The position numbers and the translations under genes are program-made. From Hyparrhenia diplandra (taxonomy: Eukaryota; Streptophyta; Magnoliopsida; Poales; Poaceae), in NCBI GenBank assembly GCA_015847255.1, contig JADLZK010009224.1, forward strand, positions 248,001 to 312,000: a stretch of DNA of 64,000 bases. Direction: 5' to 3'. Shown here piece by piece: positions 1 to 11,075 of the stretch (position 1 is its first letter; every line of letters starts with the position of its first letter). The notes below the pieces were generated by a model. That model searched no databases. It was given only the letters and a program-made list of their open reading frames with translations, and was not told the origin of the DNA.

Positions 1-636
1 TGCCTTGTTGATGAGTTCTTGCTTCTTCTTATCATCTCTATAAGAGTCATCGGTCATCACCTCATCAAGCAATTGGTTGGGAGTCAAATCCTTCAAGTTG
101 GTCCTTACTAGAACGGTGATGAACATCCCAAACCGCTCGGGCAAGCATCTCAAGAACTTCATGTTGAAGGTCTTGTCCTTGATCTCTTCTCCAAGTGCAT
201 TGAGATCATTCACCAATACTTGCATACGGTGAAACATCTCCGGCACACTCTCATCATCCTCCATCTTGAAGCTATTGAATTGCTCAAGCTTGATGTATGC
301 CTTTGCTTGCTTGACGCCCTCGGTGCCCTCATAGCACTCTTCTAGCTTCTTCCATATGTCATGAGCAATGGTGAGTGACTTGACTTGCTCAAACACTCTA
401 TCGTTGAAAGCCTCATGAAATGCACTCACGGCCACATCATTGGCATATAGTTTCTTTTCTTCAACAGGAGTTGGTGCATCTTCTCTTGCTACCTCAAACT
501 TCTTCTCGGTCACAACCCACACTTCTCTATTGATTGACTTGAGGTGTGCGGTCATCTTCACCTTCCAATAGGCAAAGTTGGTGCCATCGAAAGGTGGCGC
601 CTTCTTGGTGTTGTTGACATGAAAACTCAACGCCAT
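1..636 (-). CDS. gag: Copia gag (DUF4219/UBN2-like), N-terminal 212 codons
   Basis: Open reading frame on the minus strand from the ATG at 634-636, uninterrupted for 212 codons to the window edge, so the C-terminus is missing. It starts MALSFHVNNTKKAPPF and then has the DGTNFAYWKVKM block typical of the N-terminal DUF4219 segment of Copia gag. Next comes a UBN2-type helical region with IWKKLEECYEG, KLEQFNSFKM and LRCLPERFG. Gag forms the virus-like particle that packages element RNA in the cytoplasm. The ATG lies 40 bp inside the primer-binding site, as expected for a 5' leader. The frame is intact, so this is one of the best-preserved reading frames in the window. The family is inferred from these motifs; no database search was possible. 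Confidence 0.85.
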   Translation of the reverse strand, partial: MALSFHVNNTKKAPPFDGTNFAYWKVKMTAHLKSINREVWVVTEKKFEVAREDAPTPVEEKKLYANDVAVSAFHEAFNDRVFEQVKSLTIAHDIWKKLEECYEGTEGVKQAKAYIKLEQFNSFKMEDDESVPEMFHRMQVLVNDLNALGEEIKDKTFNMKFLRCLPERFGMFITVLVRTNLKDLTPNQLLDEVMTDDSYRDDKKKQELINKA

Positions 637-675
637 TTTGTCACCGTAGGTTGTTAAGCCCTCTAAAAACGGTGC

Positions 676-691
676 CTCGGCTCTGATACCA
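676..691 (-). other. Primer-binding site, initiator tRNA-Met type
   Basis: The minus strand reads TGGTATCAGAGCCGAG, the classic plant Copia primer-binding site complementary to the 3' end of initiator tRNA-Met. It sits 2 bp inside the LTR end at 694 and fixes both element orientation and LTR boundary. Confidence 0.9.
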
Positions 692-693
692 CT

Positions 694-2428
694 TGAAAGG
701 TCCTAATGGCTAGAGGGGGGGTGAATAGCCTATTAAAAATTCTACAAACAACACTAAGCAAGGCGGTTAGTAAATAAGACGGCGTAGCACAAAAGCAAAT
801 GCTTCAAGCTAATTACGCAAGCCTCCTAACAATTCTAGCAATTCTAATATCACTAATCACAAGCGAAGACTAGGTTGCTAAGTTACTCCTAGGTGGACAA
901 GTATTTCTAGCTAATTCTACCACTAGGAGCTAACAAGACTAAACTAGCTACTCAACTAAGCACCCTAACAAGATATACTACGAAGTAATGCAAAGGAGTG
1001 CTAGAAAACAATACCACCGGTGTAGTGTCGAGGTTGTAGCCAATCACCGTGATCACCGAGAAATCTCCAACGAGCAAGAACAAGTGACACGATGATTTTT
1101 CACCGAGGTTCACGTGCTTGCCGGCACGCTAGTCCCCGTTGTGGCGACACCCTCACTTGACGGATGCTAAGCTTAATGGCCAGTGCCAAATCCCCGGTGG
1201 GAGCTCAAGCAACCGGGGCTCAAGCAACCGAACACAAGAGAGGGTCCAACAAGCCACGAGCAATCCACTAGTGATGCCTTTCGCGTACCTCCCGCGGGGT
1301 AAGGCTCAACCCCTCACAATCACCACCGGTGTGGCCTCAAACAAGCTCCACTTGAGCTCAACACCGTCTCTTGCTCCAAGCCGCTAGGGAACCGGGCAAA
1401 TTCCCAAGATAACAAGAATCCCGCGGCTTCTCCAAGGATGAAGTGCCTCTAGATGCAACCGACGATGCAATGCACTTCTATCACTCTCAATCTCACCAAG
1501 AATTCGAGTTATGGATGGAGAGATGAGTGGAGAGGAGTCTCAAATGCTCACAAGCAAGTTAGAGTGTTCAAATGTGCAAGAGAGAGAGCTAGCAACCGGC
1601 CATCCAAGTATATATAGGCCCCCTCTCAAAATAGAGCCGTTGCTCTAAAAAATTTGCCTTCTGGCGGGTGCAGGGGCGCACCCACCGGAACCACCGGCCG
1701 GGTCGGTGCGGGGGTCGGTGCGTGCTTCCGGTCACAAAGCGACAAGCGAAAAGGCCCGGTGGCGGCCTGCTTTCGGCGTCCGGTGGATCGGTTACGGTGC
1801 CGGCGTCCGGTGCATAAAAGCGAGCGAGCCCAAAACATGCTACTTGGATCCTCCCACCGGACCCGACCGCCGAGCCCCGGTGCATGCGTCGGTGCAGCCT
1901 CGAGCTTCGGTGCGGCGTCCCGTCTTCGGTTTTCTGCGTGTTCTTCGTTTTGTTGTCGTCCTTTACTTCAACCTTGCTTCGCCTCTTGCCATAAGATGCC
2001 AACACGCCCAAGATGATCACAATATCATGCATGTTAGCTCGTCGATAAGTTAGGCAAGATCGAAGTTAGTGCTCTCATTGTCCTAAATGCAATATGCAAG
2101 TCAATTGGACCTAGAAGCACTTCATGCAAGGATTGTCGCGGCATCCCCTCTTGATAGTCGGCTATCTATCCTATAATGTGATCACACGCTCTATCGTGTC
2201 TTGATCACAGAAAGGAAAACCCTATCAAGTATACCTTTGCCTTGATCTCGGGTTCCTCTCAAGCCCATCATTGAGCTTGACGATCCGTCATGTCCATCGT
2301 CATCGTCCATGTTCATGATCATCATGCTCCTTGTCATCCACCTAATCCTATCTCTTAGTCATCACTTAGAGCAAAAGGATTAGTCCACAAGTGTGTCATC
2401 AATTTCCAAAACCAAACATGAGATTTCA
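694..2428 (-). repeat. 5' LTR of the Copia element
   Basis: Bounded by TGAAA at 694 and TTTCA at 2428, giving TG...CA ends and a 5-bp terminal inverted repeat over 1735 bp. It contains a minus-strand TATA box and lies next to the primer-binding site. The second LTR is outside the window, so the outer boundary at 2428 rests on the terminal inverted repeat. A TG...CA boundary at 2004 is a weaker alternative. Short GC-rich open frames in 1139-2053 are non-coding LTR sequence. Confidence 0.7.
1609..1617 (-). promoter_or_regulatory. TATA box of the Copia LTR
   Basis: Minus strand CTATATATA preceded by GC-rich U3 sequence. Transcription would start near 1580 and run toward gag. Confidence 0.6.
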
Positions 2429-2753
2429 CCCCTTGGAACCCTAGTCGATCCACGGTGCCATCGGGTGCTCCAAATCTAGCTTGTGCCGCCATCTTCACCA
2501 TCATCGAGCTCGGTGCGTCGCCATCGATATCCGCCCGTCATTGCCCGACTAACCGACGAGATCGGCGCACGGGCGGGCCGGTGCGGAGGTGAGGAACCCG
2601 CCGCAGCCCCGCCGTCCCGCTCCCTCCCTCTCCCTCGCAAAAGGCGCCCCTCGTGGCCATGGCACCACCGTCGTGCCAGCCGAGCGCTGCCGCGCCGTTT
2701 CCCAGCGTCTCTAGCCCTCTACGGTCGCAGAGAACCGAGCCACACACGTGCCC
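2429..2753 (-). repeat. Left portion of an older LTR-like unit
   Basis: GC-rich sequence with no convincing gene. It lies between the Copia LTR and the Athila-like element. Because that element carries a perfect target duplication, this stretch was once contiguous with sequence starting at 11076. It therefore probably belongs to the same interrupted LTR-like unit that ends at 13351. Confidence 0.45.
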
Positions 2754-4516
2754 TGTTGGTATTTCTAACGTCACTAACTAGAAACAGATATAAACCTATC
2801 ACTAGCAATGGCGTCAAAAATGAATATCGGATGTTGCTTGAGATAAAACTAAAAAGAAATAATTCATTGCAGTTCATAGCATATCCGAAAAGGTTGTCAT
2901 CCCTATAGTTAAACTACTAATATGCAAAAAGAATAACATATTCATACTATGCTTTGATAAACTTCTCAATAAGTAAATAAACAATTATAAGCTGGGTATC
3001 CATAAGCGCCACAGATATGAATATACCATTGTAGCATTTTAACCGGGAGTAAGAACCGGGTCTTGAATTTATATTCTACCACGGGGAAAGAAGTCTACTA
3101 TCATGAATTAACTATGCATGTGTGTATCTAAACATTAATCATCTCTCGTAAGCAATGCTAAAGTATTAAGTTTATCAATTACTTAAAAACAGGGATCAAG
3201 GTTCATAGTAAAGATAATGATAAAAGTTCTAATAAATAGATTCAATCAAGTCATATCAGGGTGTGCATCTTGGAAAGTGTCAAACAAAATGGGCGATAGC
3301 AATTCATAGGCTAGCTAGCATTAGAAACTCCAATATGTAACTCTAAACTATAAGTTAGGATCTACTTGATTAGTGCAATACATCTAACAATCATCGAAGA
3401 AAGACTAATTAAATCCACACATGAGGGACGAGAATCCGTGAAGACTAAGGCGAAACTTAGAACAACCCGAATAATATCATCCGCTAGGCCTATATACGGG
3501 GGATGGATTGCAAAGGACTCAATGGTCTTTGTCACCACCACGATCTACCACGACCCGGCACATAGGGTGCAAACGCAGGTAAATAAGATCTAATCACCAC
3601 GATTACATCGTCTCTACCACTCACCCATAATATTGATGGATGCGCTATACGAATCCATGCATGAACATAAAAGTAATTCAACTATGCTAAACATGTAATC
3701 AAAGTAAATACTAGAACAAATAATCTCGAATATAAACATGATCAAGATATTCATATTAAGAACGTGTGCGGAACTTGAAGACTACTTACAATGAAGAACT
3801 TACAAGAACGAGGGCCTGATCTTGAGCCGGCCTCCGACGATCGAGGGCGGATTTCTCCCTTCCTACTAGATCTAATCTTGATTGCTACTCTTCCTAAAGC
3901 GGTGTTTCTAGAGCGTGGGATTGATGACTTGGATCTTGAAGCGCTGTTGATGAACTTGAGAACTTGATTATGAACTAGATGATGAAAGGGGGGTCTAGGG
4001 GTCTCCTTATATAGTCAGGAGGAGGTGCGGGGTTTGACCTAGATACATCTCGGGATCCCACCGGCGTCCTCGGATCAAACCGACATTAAACGGGTGGATT
4101 AGATTGAGTCTTGAAGTCGGTTGAGGAAGCTTCCGGAGGCGGGCTGGCGTGGCCAGGGGGATGCCGATCGGCCCCATTATTGGGCCGATCGGCGAGGGGC
4201 CCGCCCACCACGGTGCCCGTAATCCGTCGTGTCTTACGGAGTCTTCTAGATGATGGTTTCTTGGGTGTTAAGTCTCGTTCACGTCGGGATTAGTCCGGTG
4301 CCTTCTAGGGTCTTCTCTCGGAGTTGGATTGCGTTACGTTGCGTAGTCGTGCGGCTCCGCAATTCGGTGTTTTCCTGTTTAGTCCACGCAATTCACAACT
4401 TTACCAAAACTGATGGAAATATGTTAGTGACCCCCTATTCTAGGTTGTTATTATGATTTATACCCCTTTCTCATGTTTATTTGATTAATAAATTTATATG
4501 ATAACAAGTGTCAACA
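2754..4516 (-). repeat. 3' LTR of the Athila-like element
   Basis: 1763 bp starting TGTTGGTATTTC and ending AAGTGTCAACA on the plus strand. It matches 9309-11075 along its length with scattered substitutions and 1-4 bp indels. A minus-strand TATA box (CTATATAAGG) lies at 4005-4014. Confidence 0.92.
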
Positions 4517-4533
4517 AACTCCCCAAGCTTACC
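4517..4533 (-). other. Polypurine tract of the Athila-like element
   Basis: The minus strand reads AAGCTTGGGGAGTT directly before the LTR start TGTTGACACTTG. This is the expected position for the plus-strand primer. Confidence 0.75.
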
Positions 4534-6512
4534 CTTTGCTAGTCCCTTAGCAAAGTTATATGCTATAGTAGGATCAGGAGTTGCTACTACGCTTTCATAC
4601 CTCGAAGCATTGTGTTTATCGAAATAAATTCTCCTCTTAACAGATTGCTCTCTCATACTTGTTTACCATGGGCGTAGCCTTTTCATGAATCATAAGCAAG
4701 ATAAAACAATCAAGTTAAGTACCATGTCTCAAGTTCTTTGATCAACTATCATCTGGGGTTTTGCAATATTTTTCAAAAGAAACTTCGAGAGATTCCTATG
4801 TATGACCCTCTTAAGTAGATGGTGATAGTGGAGTTATACATATAGGGGAACATACATAGTGGGATGATAGTGGTGAAGTGGATGAGGATGAAAGGTAGTA
4901 GATAGCCTTTAGCCTTTTTAGTATTTTTCTTCTCAAGCATTTTTGGACTACATCTCTCTTTCTAAAAATTGCTAAGACTGGGCTATCCATTCTTGGAGAG
5001 GTGGGCTTTGCCCTGGACTTGTGTCCATTTTTCTCTCTCCTTAGAGATGTGGGCCCTACTCACCCTCGGACACGTGTCCATTATTCATCTCTAAATATAT
5101 TTTTATTATTAGGGAGGTAGGCCCTTCTCGCCTAGTATGACTTTTTGTCCATTACTCTCCCTCTCTCGTCTCACTTTTTCTCTCTAAATATTTATTTTTC
5201 TTTTCTCTTTTTTTTCGAATGTAGCCCAGCCTCTATTTGGCATAAACACTGAGAGAGACATATCCAAAGATTGCAAGAGTTTATTATATATATATATATA
5301 TATTTTTTTATGGCTAAGCGGCTTTATGGAATATGGGGAGGCGTACTTTAGGGTTAGAAGTAGCGTATTTAGTGGAGTGGGATGATCTTGATGCGAAACT
5401 CTTAAGGGTCATAGCTAAGGAACTCATCATGTAATATTTTATAATTTTCAAAGATAAAAACCAGGAATCAGGTATCTCTAGAAATATGATAAATGGCTCA
5501 ACTCAACTTTTCATGTACCTTTAAGACTCAGATTAAGCATGTGCTTCCCACAGTGTTGGGTTTAGAGCAAAATTAAGCATTTAAAGCTTTTTGGGAGAAT
5601 CTAAGTCCAAAGTGTAAGTACTTGTAAGAGGAATTAAGGCGGAGCAACTATTCATCATTTCCTTAGCATATATTATCAAGATCATAATTAAAAGGAAGAA
5701 AGCAATCTAGCAAAGATCTAGCATTTATTTGACTCTTAACACTAAGACTTTTATTTAAGACTCATTAATTCTAAGCAAATGTATATCTAGCTAATATTTA
5801 AGACATAAGATAATAATACTTATCGTGGTAAACGGGGTGCTCTCTCCCAAGCTTGATCTTGAAGTAGTCCTTTGTTCATCCTTGAAGCTTGCTCCTCTTT
5901 CGGGGTCTCCTTTAATGTTCTCCTGTTAATATTAATTTCGCACATACCGAAGGAACAATTTCTAGGATGTTAATGTGAGCCTTCATGTGCTCACTTCTTT
6001 TTATATTTTTTATATAAAAGGTGTGGACCTTCATGTGCCCACATATTTTTGAAAGATTTTCTATGCAATAGGGATGCTAATGCAAAAACATATGAGTGCA
6101 ATATTTTTGTATTTATTTTTATGCCACCACAGCAAGGAGTGCTCGCATGGGGCTTTAGGATACTGATGCAAATGCAGCAAACATATTTTTTATGATTTTC
6201 TTAAATGCAGATTTAGAAAGAGTAAATATGCTTAAAGGAAATATGCTAATTGAAATATGCTTTGCGAGAAAATTAAATATCGAGATAAATACCGAGTTAC
6301 CTCTCGGCGAGTTTAGAGCACTTACTCCCATGGCGTAGAGTCGTCTATGGGCCCTCGTCTGAACGTTGTACCTGGTAGGGGTCCTTCAAGGATCTCAATG
6401 GCGGGGTAGACGAAGTAGCCGTGGAAGTCGATTGTTCGGTTGATGATGCCTGGCGCTGGTCGGGTCTCCGTACTCTTGTTGCTCTTCTTGATGGGTGCGA
6501 CTTCTCTCTTTT
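4534..6512. other. Non-coding interior of the Athila-like element
   Basis: About 2 kb with no credible reading frame on either strand, where pol would lie in an autonomous element. It is AT-rich with CT-rich stretches and an internal near-repeat around 5000-5110 built on a CTTGTGTCCATT/CACGTGTCCATT motif. A second small repeat at 5975-6045 shares CCTTCATGTG. A short (TA) tract lies near 5284. Confidence 0.6.
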
Positions 6513-7013
6513 TCAGTTGTTTCTTTGGTGGAGACCTTTACGGTGTGGCGGTGCAGAGTTCAAGATGGGTAGGAGCTGAGTGTACTTTTCTTTGATGTCC
6601 TTCTCCATCCTCTTAATGTTCTCCATCTTTGAGTCCAGCTTTCGTTGTAATCTCAGGAGACGCCTCTGGCCCTTGGTCTTTCTTGGTGGCTGTTCATTGT
6701 TAGTGTAAGTATTGAAGAAACAGCGTATCTTTTTACCTTGAAACTGGAAGTGGATCTCGCCCGTCCTGATGTAGATGATGGCTCTTGTTGTGTTCAGGAA
6801 CGGTCTTCCAAGTACTATGGGAGGATCTTGTTCTTCTTCTCCCATATCCATGACTAGAAAATCAGTGAGGACATAGCAGTCTTTGATCTTGACGGGGACG
6901 TTTCGTGCAATACCTTTCGGGAATCGGTGTGATTGGTCCGCCATCTGCAGCATTACATAGGTGGAGCACAAAGGCAGATTACCATATATTAATTGATACG
7001 TTACCTTTGACAT
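6513..7013 (-). pseudogene. Retropepsin-like domain, second copy
   Basis: 166 codons with the C-terminal half of an Athila-type retropepsin fold. It contains LQMADQSHRFPKGIA, the DFLVMDMGEEEQ strand-loop and PPIVLGRPFLNTTRAI, the conserved flap/ILGRPFL motif. The N-terminal catalytic C-D-x-G-[AS]-S block is absent from this frame; the reading frame opens just after it. The tail after about residue 110 is basic (KTKGQRRLLRLQRK) and possibly coiled-coil. A homologous domain lies just upstream in the element at 7143-7706, so the element carries a tandem duplicate. The first copy is more complete. In an active element this domain would cut the Gag-Pol polyprotein. Confidence 0.7.
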
Positions 7014-7142
7014 TAAGTTGATGCCCGATCCGTGTCACGGACAACTTCTTTGGAAGTTCCATTGATTGATGGAGCGGTGGATTGATGGAACTCCGGGGTC
7101 GTCTAAGCGCTCTAGTGGTGGTGGAGTGTGTCGAGTCTTGCG

Positions 7143-7706
7143 TTACGTTGCAACTTGATTGATCATCAAGACTTGCTCCACGTGTGGTCGAGGTTGGCCG
7201 GTTCTTCTTGTTCTTGATTCTTCTTCTTGTCCTCTCCTCGACGGCTGGTGCGTGTATTTGTGGTATGCGGTAGTGGTAATGCTTGATGGAGCAGGGGGAG
7301 CTAGGGTCTTGTGTTTGCAGTTGAATCTCTCCCTCTGTTTGTTGGCGGTGAAGATGATCTTCGCGGTGTCGGCGTAGATGATGGCCTTGGTGGTCGCAAG
7401 GGCGAGGCGTCCCAGAATGATCGGGGCATTCTTACCTTTGCCCGTATCCAAGACCACGAAGTCGGTGGCCACGTAGAGTTTACCGGCGTAAAGACAAAGC
7501 GTCTTCGGGATCCCTCGGGGTAGCATAGCGGCCCGATCCGCAAGTTGTAGGCACATGGTTGTATATAATAAATCTGAACCTGGCTCAAGGTTTACCTTTG
7601 GCATAATGTTGACACTTGAGCCAAAGTCACAGAGTGCGTCGTAGGTGCGGGCGCCGATCCTAATGGTGATGACTGGTCTCCCTGGATCTCCCTTCTTGGC
7701 GGGCAT
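7143..7706 (-). pseudogene. Retropepsin-like domain, first copy
   Basis: 187 codons. It contains the catalytic-type block LCDFGSSVNIMPK at about residues 25-38, where plant Athila elements usually have C-D-L-G-A-S. It then has LQLADRAAMLPRGIP, the TDFVVLDTGKGKN segment and APIILGRLALATTKAI. The last motif has LGRLA where LGRPF is usual, a change at a normally conserved position. The C-terminal 60 residues are polar and unlike protease. The product would be an aspartic protease processing Gag. It lies between gag (right) and the second protease-like copy (left), all reading leftward. The frame is open but short and disconnected from gag, so I treat it as decayed. Confidence 0.72.
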
Positions 7707-7739
7707 GCCCCGGTCAGTCCACTTAGGTCCTTCTTGTGC

Positions 7740-9100
7740 ATCCTTGGTGCGAATACCTGCATAGTAGACATCGACAAGATTTCTTGATTCTAATTCTTCC
7801 GGCTGGCCGGAATCTTACTGGGTTAGGCATAGGAGCGAGATAAAGCCAGCTGAGATAAGCGAGATTCTATCATTTTATTAAAGCTATCTTTGGTTCTTTT
7901 TATTGCGAAGAAAAGCTTTCCATTTTAGCATTAATAGTTTCTAGCATTTTATCATTGGAAGCTAACTTTTTAGACAGATTATCCATAACTCTACCTTGGT
8001 TTTGTACTAACTCTCTTAAAGGTGGGAAATTATTGAAAGAGTTATTACCTTGATAGTTACGAGTAGTTACATTGGTAGTTGGGTCTCTGTTGATTCCATC
8101 CTTGATTCGAGGGGGCGATGGTTGTTGTTGTTGTTATTGATGTAGTTCACGTCCTCTTCATTTCGGGGACGTTGGCTGCCCGAGTGTCGGTGTTGCCACA
8201 TTCTTCACATGTCATGCGGGGAATCTAAGAGTTGCATGACTTCCTTCTTCTCGGGAGCTTGAGCTTCTTCATGATTAGGTCCATTTTGGCGGATAGCATG
8301 TCTACCTCTTTTATTTGGTGCATTCCCTCTCTCTCTCTTGCGGGGGGTTGGCGGTCCTCATTCCAAGCTTGGTTTGACGCCATCTTCTCCACAAGGTCGG
8401 TAGCTTGATTCGGTGTAAGGGACAGGAAAGCACCTCCGGCCGGCGGCGTCCATGGTCTCATGGGTGTTGTTGTTGAGCCCGTGGTAGAAGGTGTCCGCAT
8501 GAGTAGCCAGTTCTCCATTCCATGGTGTGGGCATTCGGTGATGTAGTCTTGGAAGCGTTCCCACGCCTGCGGAACGGATTCATAGTGTTTCTTCTTTGGA
8601 AGCTGGAGATTTTCCCCGTAAGGCGTTGGTTTTACCTATAGGGAAGAACTTTGCCGGGGAAGGCAGTAGAGCAGAGTGTCCAAGTAGTGAGTTTGTCTTT
8701 GTTGGCATAGAACCCTTTGCTTCGCTCGTCCCAAGAGTGAGAATGGGAATAGGCGAAGTAGGATTGCATCACTTGAGACATCTTTGATAGTGAAGGTGCC
8801 ACAGATCTCTAGAAAGTTTTGTAGGTGAGCATTGGCATCTTCATGGGCTTTTCCACGAATTGACTAGCTTGTACCATGTTGATGAGTGCAGGCTTGAGCT
8901 CAAAAGCTTTGTCTCCCACCTCCACCTCGTCGGCCCGGGCGGATGTTGGCCGTAGTCGGTCAGTACTCGCGGAGGGTCTTGTTCGCCATTACTTCGAACA
9001 CGGGTGTTAAGCTTCGCACAGTGGAGGAGTCTTCCGAGGCGGTGATCTTGGGGTCGAGACTTCAACTTGGATCTTGCTGCTTCAAGAGTTTTTTTACGGA
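7740..9100 (-). pseudogene. gag: Frameshifted Ty3/gypsy gag
   Basis: Pieces of a Retrotrans_gag protein appear in several minus-strand frames. Around 8870-8960 one frame reads ALINMVQASQFVEKP. Around 8680-8730 one reads FYANKDKLTTW. At 8225-8518 the C-terminal block of gag reads AGGAFLSLTPNQATDLVEKM and then ASNQAWNEDRQPP. These are consecutive blocks of one gag protein, broken by several small indels, so no full-length product can be made in this copy. Gag would form the particle and package RNA. Its position between the primer-binding site and the protease is the normal order. CCHC zinc knuckles are not seen. Confidence 0.75.
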
Positions 9101-9282
9101 TCGGAAACGAAGTTTTCGGGAAGATTCCTATTCATACATTACCCCTGAAATAGATAGGAAGAATAATAACAAGGGTAAACCTGTTTAAGCAATTAGTGAT
9201 AAATTTAATACTTTACAATGCGTGAGAGAGATGCATGCAAGTTATTCCTATATTTGTATTTTATTTGGCTAAAGACTTTCTT

Positions 9283-9300
9283 TCCCCGACAACGGCGCCA
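9283..9300 (-). other. Primer-binding site, tRNA-Asp type
   Basis: Minus strand TGGCGCCGTTGTCGGGGA, the form found in Athila/Tat-type plant elements. It is 8 bp from the LTR at 9309. Confidence 0.88.
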
Positions 9301-9308
9301 AAAATGCT

Positions 9309-11075
9309 TGTTGGTATTTCTAACGTCACTAACTAGAAACGAGATATAAACCTATCACTAGCAATGGCGTCAAAAATGAATATCGGATGTTGCTTGAGAT
9401 AAAACTAAAAAGAAATAATTCATTGCAGTTCATAGCATATCTGAAAAGGTTGTCATCTCTATAGTTAAACTACTAATATGCAAAGAATAACATATTCGTA
9501 CTATGCTTTGATAAACTTCTCAATAAGTAAATAAACAATTATAAGCTGGGTATCCGCAAGCGCCACGAGATATGAATATACCATTGTAGCATTTTAACCG
9601 GGAGTAAGAACCAGGTCTTGAATTTATATTCTACCACGGGGAAAGAAGTCTACTATCATGAATTAACTATGCATGTGTGTATCTAAACATTAATCATCTC
9701 TCGTAAGCAATGCTAAAGTATTAAGTTTATCAATTACTTAAAACAGGGATCAAGGTTCATAGTAAAGATAATGATAAAAGTTCTAATAAATAGATTCAAC
9801 CAAGTCATATCCGGTGTGCATCTTGGAAAGTGTCAAACGGTGGGCGATAGCAATTCATAGGCTAGCTAGCATTAGAAACTCCAATATGTAACTCTAAACT
9901 ATAAGTTAGGATCTACTTGATTAGTGCAATACATCTAACAATCATCAAAGAAAGACTAATTAAATCCACACATGAGGACAGAATCCGTGAAGACTAAGGC
10001 CGAAACTTAGAACAACCCGAATAATATCATCCGCTAGGCCTACATACGGGGGATGGATTGCAAAGGACTCAATGGTCTTTGTCACCACCACGATCTACCA
10101 CACCCGACCCGGCACATAGGGTGCAAACGCAAGAGTAAATAAGATCTAATCACCACGATTACATCGTCTCTACCACTCACCCATAATATTGATGGATGAG
10201 CGCTATACGAATCCATGCATGAACATAAAAGTAATTCAACTATGCTAAACATGTAATCAAAGTAAATACTAGAACAAATAATCTCGAATATAAACATGAT
10301 CAAGATATTCATATTAAGAACGTGTCTGGAACTTGAAGACTACTTACAATGAAGAACTTACAAGAACGAGGCCTGATCTTGAGCCGGCCTCCTCCGACGA
10401 TCGAGGCGGATTTCTCCCTTCCTACTATATCTAATCTTGATTGCTACTCTTCCTAAAGCGGTGTTTCTAGAGCGTGGGATTGATGACTTGGATCTTGAAG
10501 CGCTGTTGATGAACTTGAGAACTTGATTATGAACTAGATGATCTGAAAGGGGGGTCTAGGGGTCTCCTTATATAGTCCAGGAGGAGGTGCGGGGTTTGAC
10601 CTAGATACATCTCGGGATCCCACCACGCCCTCGGATCAAACCGACATTAAGCGGGTGGATTAGATTGAGTCTTGAAGTCGGTTGAGGAAGCTTAGGAGGC
10701 GGGGCGGCGTGGCGGGGGGATGCCGATCGGCCCCATTATTGGGCCGATCGGCCGGGGCTGGCCCACCACCGGTGCCCGTAATCCGTCGTGTCTTACGAGT
10801 CTTCTAGATGATGGTTTCTTGGGTGTTAAGTCTCGTTCACGTCGGGATTAGTCCGGTGCCTTCTAGGATCTTCTCTCGGAGTTGGATTGCGTTACGTTGC
10901 GTAGTCGTACGGCTCACGAATTCTGGTGTTTTCCTGTTTAGTCCCTGCAATTCGCAACTTTACCAAAACTGATGGAAATATGTTAGTGACCCCCTATTCT
11001 AGGTTGTTATTATGATTTATACCCCTTTCTCATGTTTATTTGATTAATAAATTTATATGATAACAAGTGTCAACA
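9309..11075 (-). repeat. 5' LTR of the Athila-like element
   Basis: 1767 bp, the partner of 2754-4516. The minus-strand TATA box is at 10566-10575. Differences from the other LTR are a mix of substitutions and short indels, many in G-rich runs. Confidence 0.92.

Larger units (their letters stand above)
1..2428 (-). mobile_element. Copia LTR retrotransposon, 5' part, cut by window edge
   Basis: Read on the minus strand, the order is LTR (2428 to 694), a primer-binding site matching initiator tRNA-Met, then gag beginning at 636 and running off the left edge. This is the 5' end of a Copia element. Protease, integrase and reverse transcriptase would lie left of the window. The first five bases outside the LTR (2429-2433) are CCCCT; the partner target duplication cannot be seen. 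The clade within Copia is not resolved. Confidence 0.85.
2754..11075 (-). mobile_element. Complete non-autonomous Athila-like Ty3/gypsy element
   Basis: Two near-identical 1.77-kb LTRs flank a 4.8-kb interior, and the 5-bp direct repeat TGCCC is present on both sides (2749-2753 and 11076-11080). A tRNA-Asp-type primer-binding site touches the right LTR and a purine tract touches the left LTR, so the element reads right to left. The interior encodes a broken gag and two protease-like domains. No reverse transcriptase, RNase H or integrase is visible, so it must depend on a relative for mobility. Large non-autonomous Athila-group families are known from cereals; I cannot assign this one by name. 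Confidence 0.9.

Noticed and set aside
694..2004. Shorter Copia LTR ending at TGTTGGCATC (minus) at 2004
   Set aside because: TG...CA ends exist, but the boundary at 2428 has a 5-bp terminal inverted repeat and the sequence between 2005 and 2428 looks like U3. Not excluded.
1139..2053. Several overlapping open frames on both strands
   Set aside because: They lie inside the Copia LTR, overlap one another in GC-rich sequence and show no domain.
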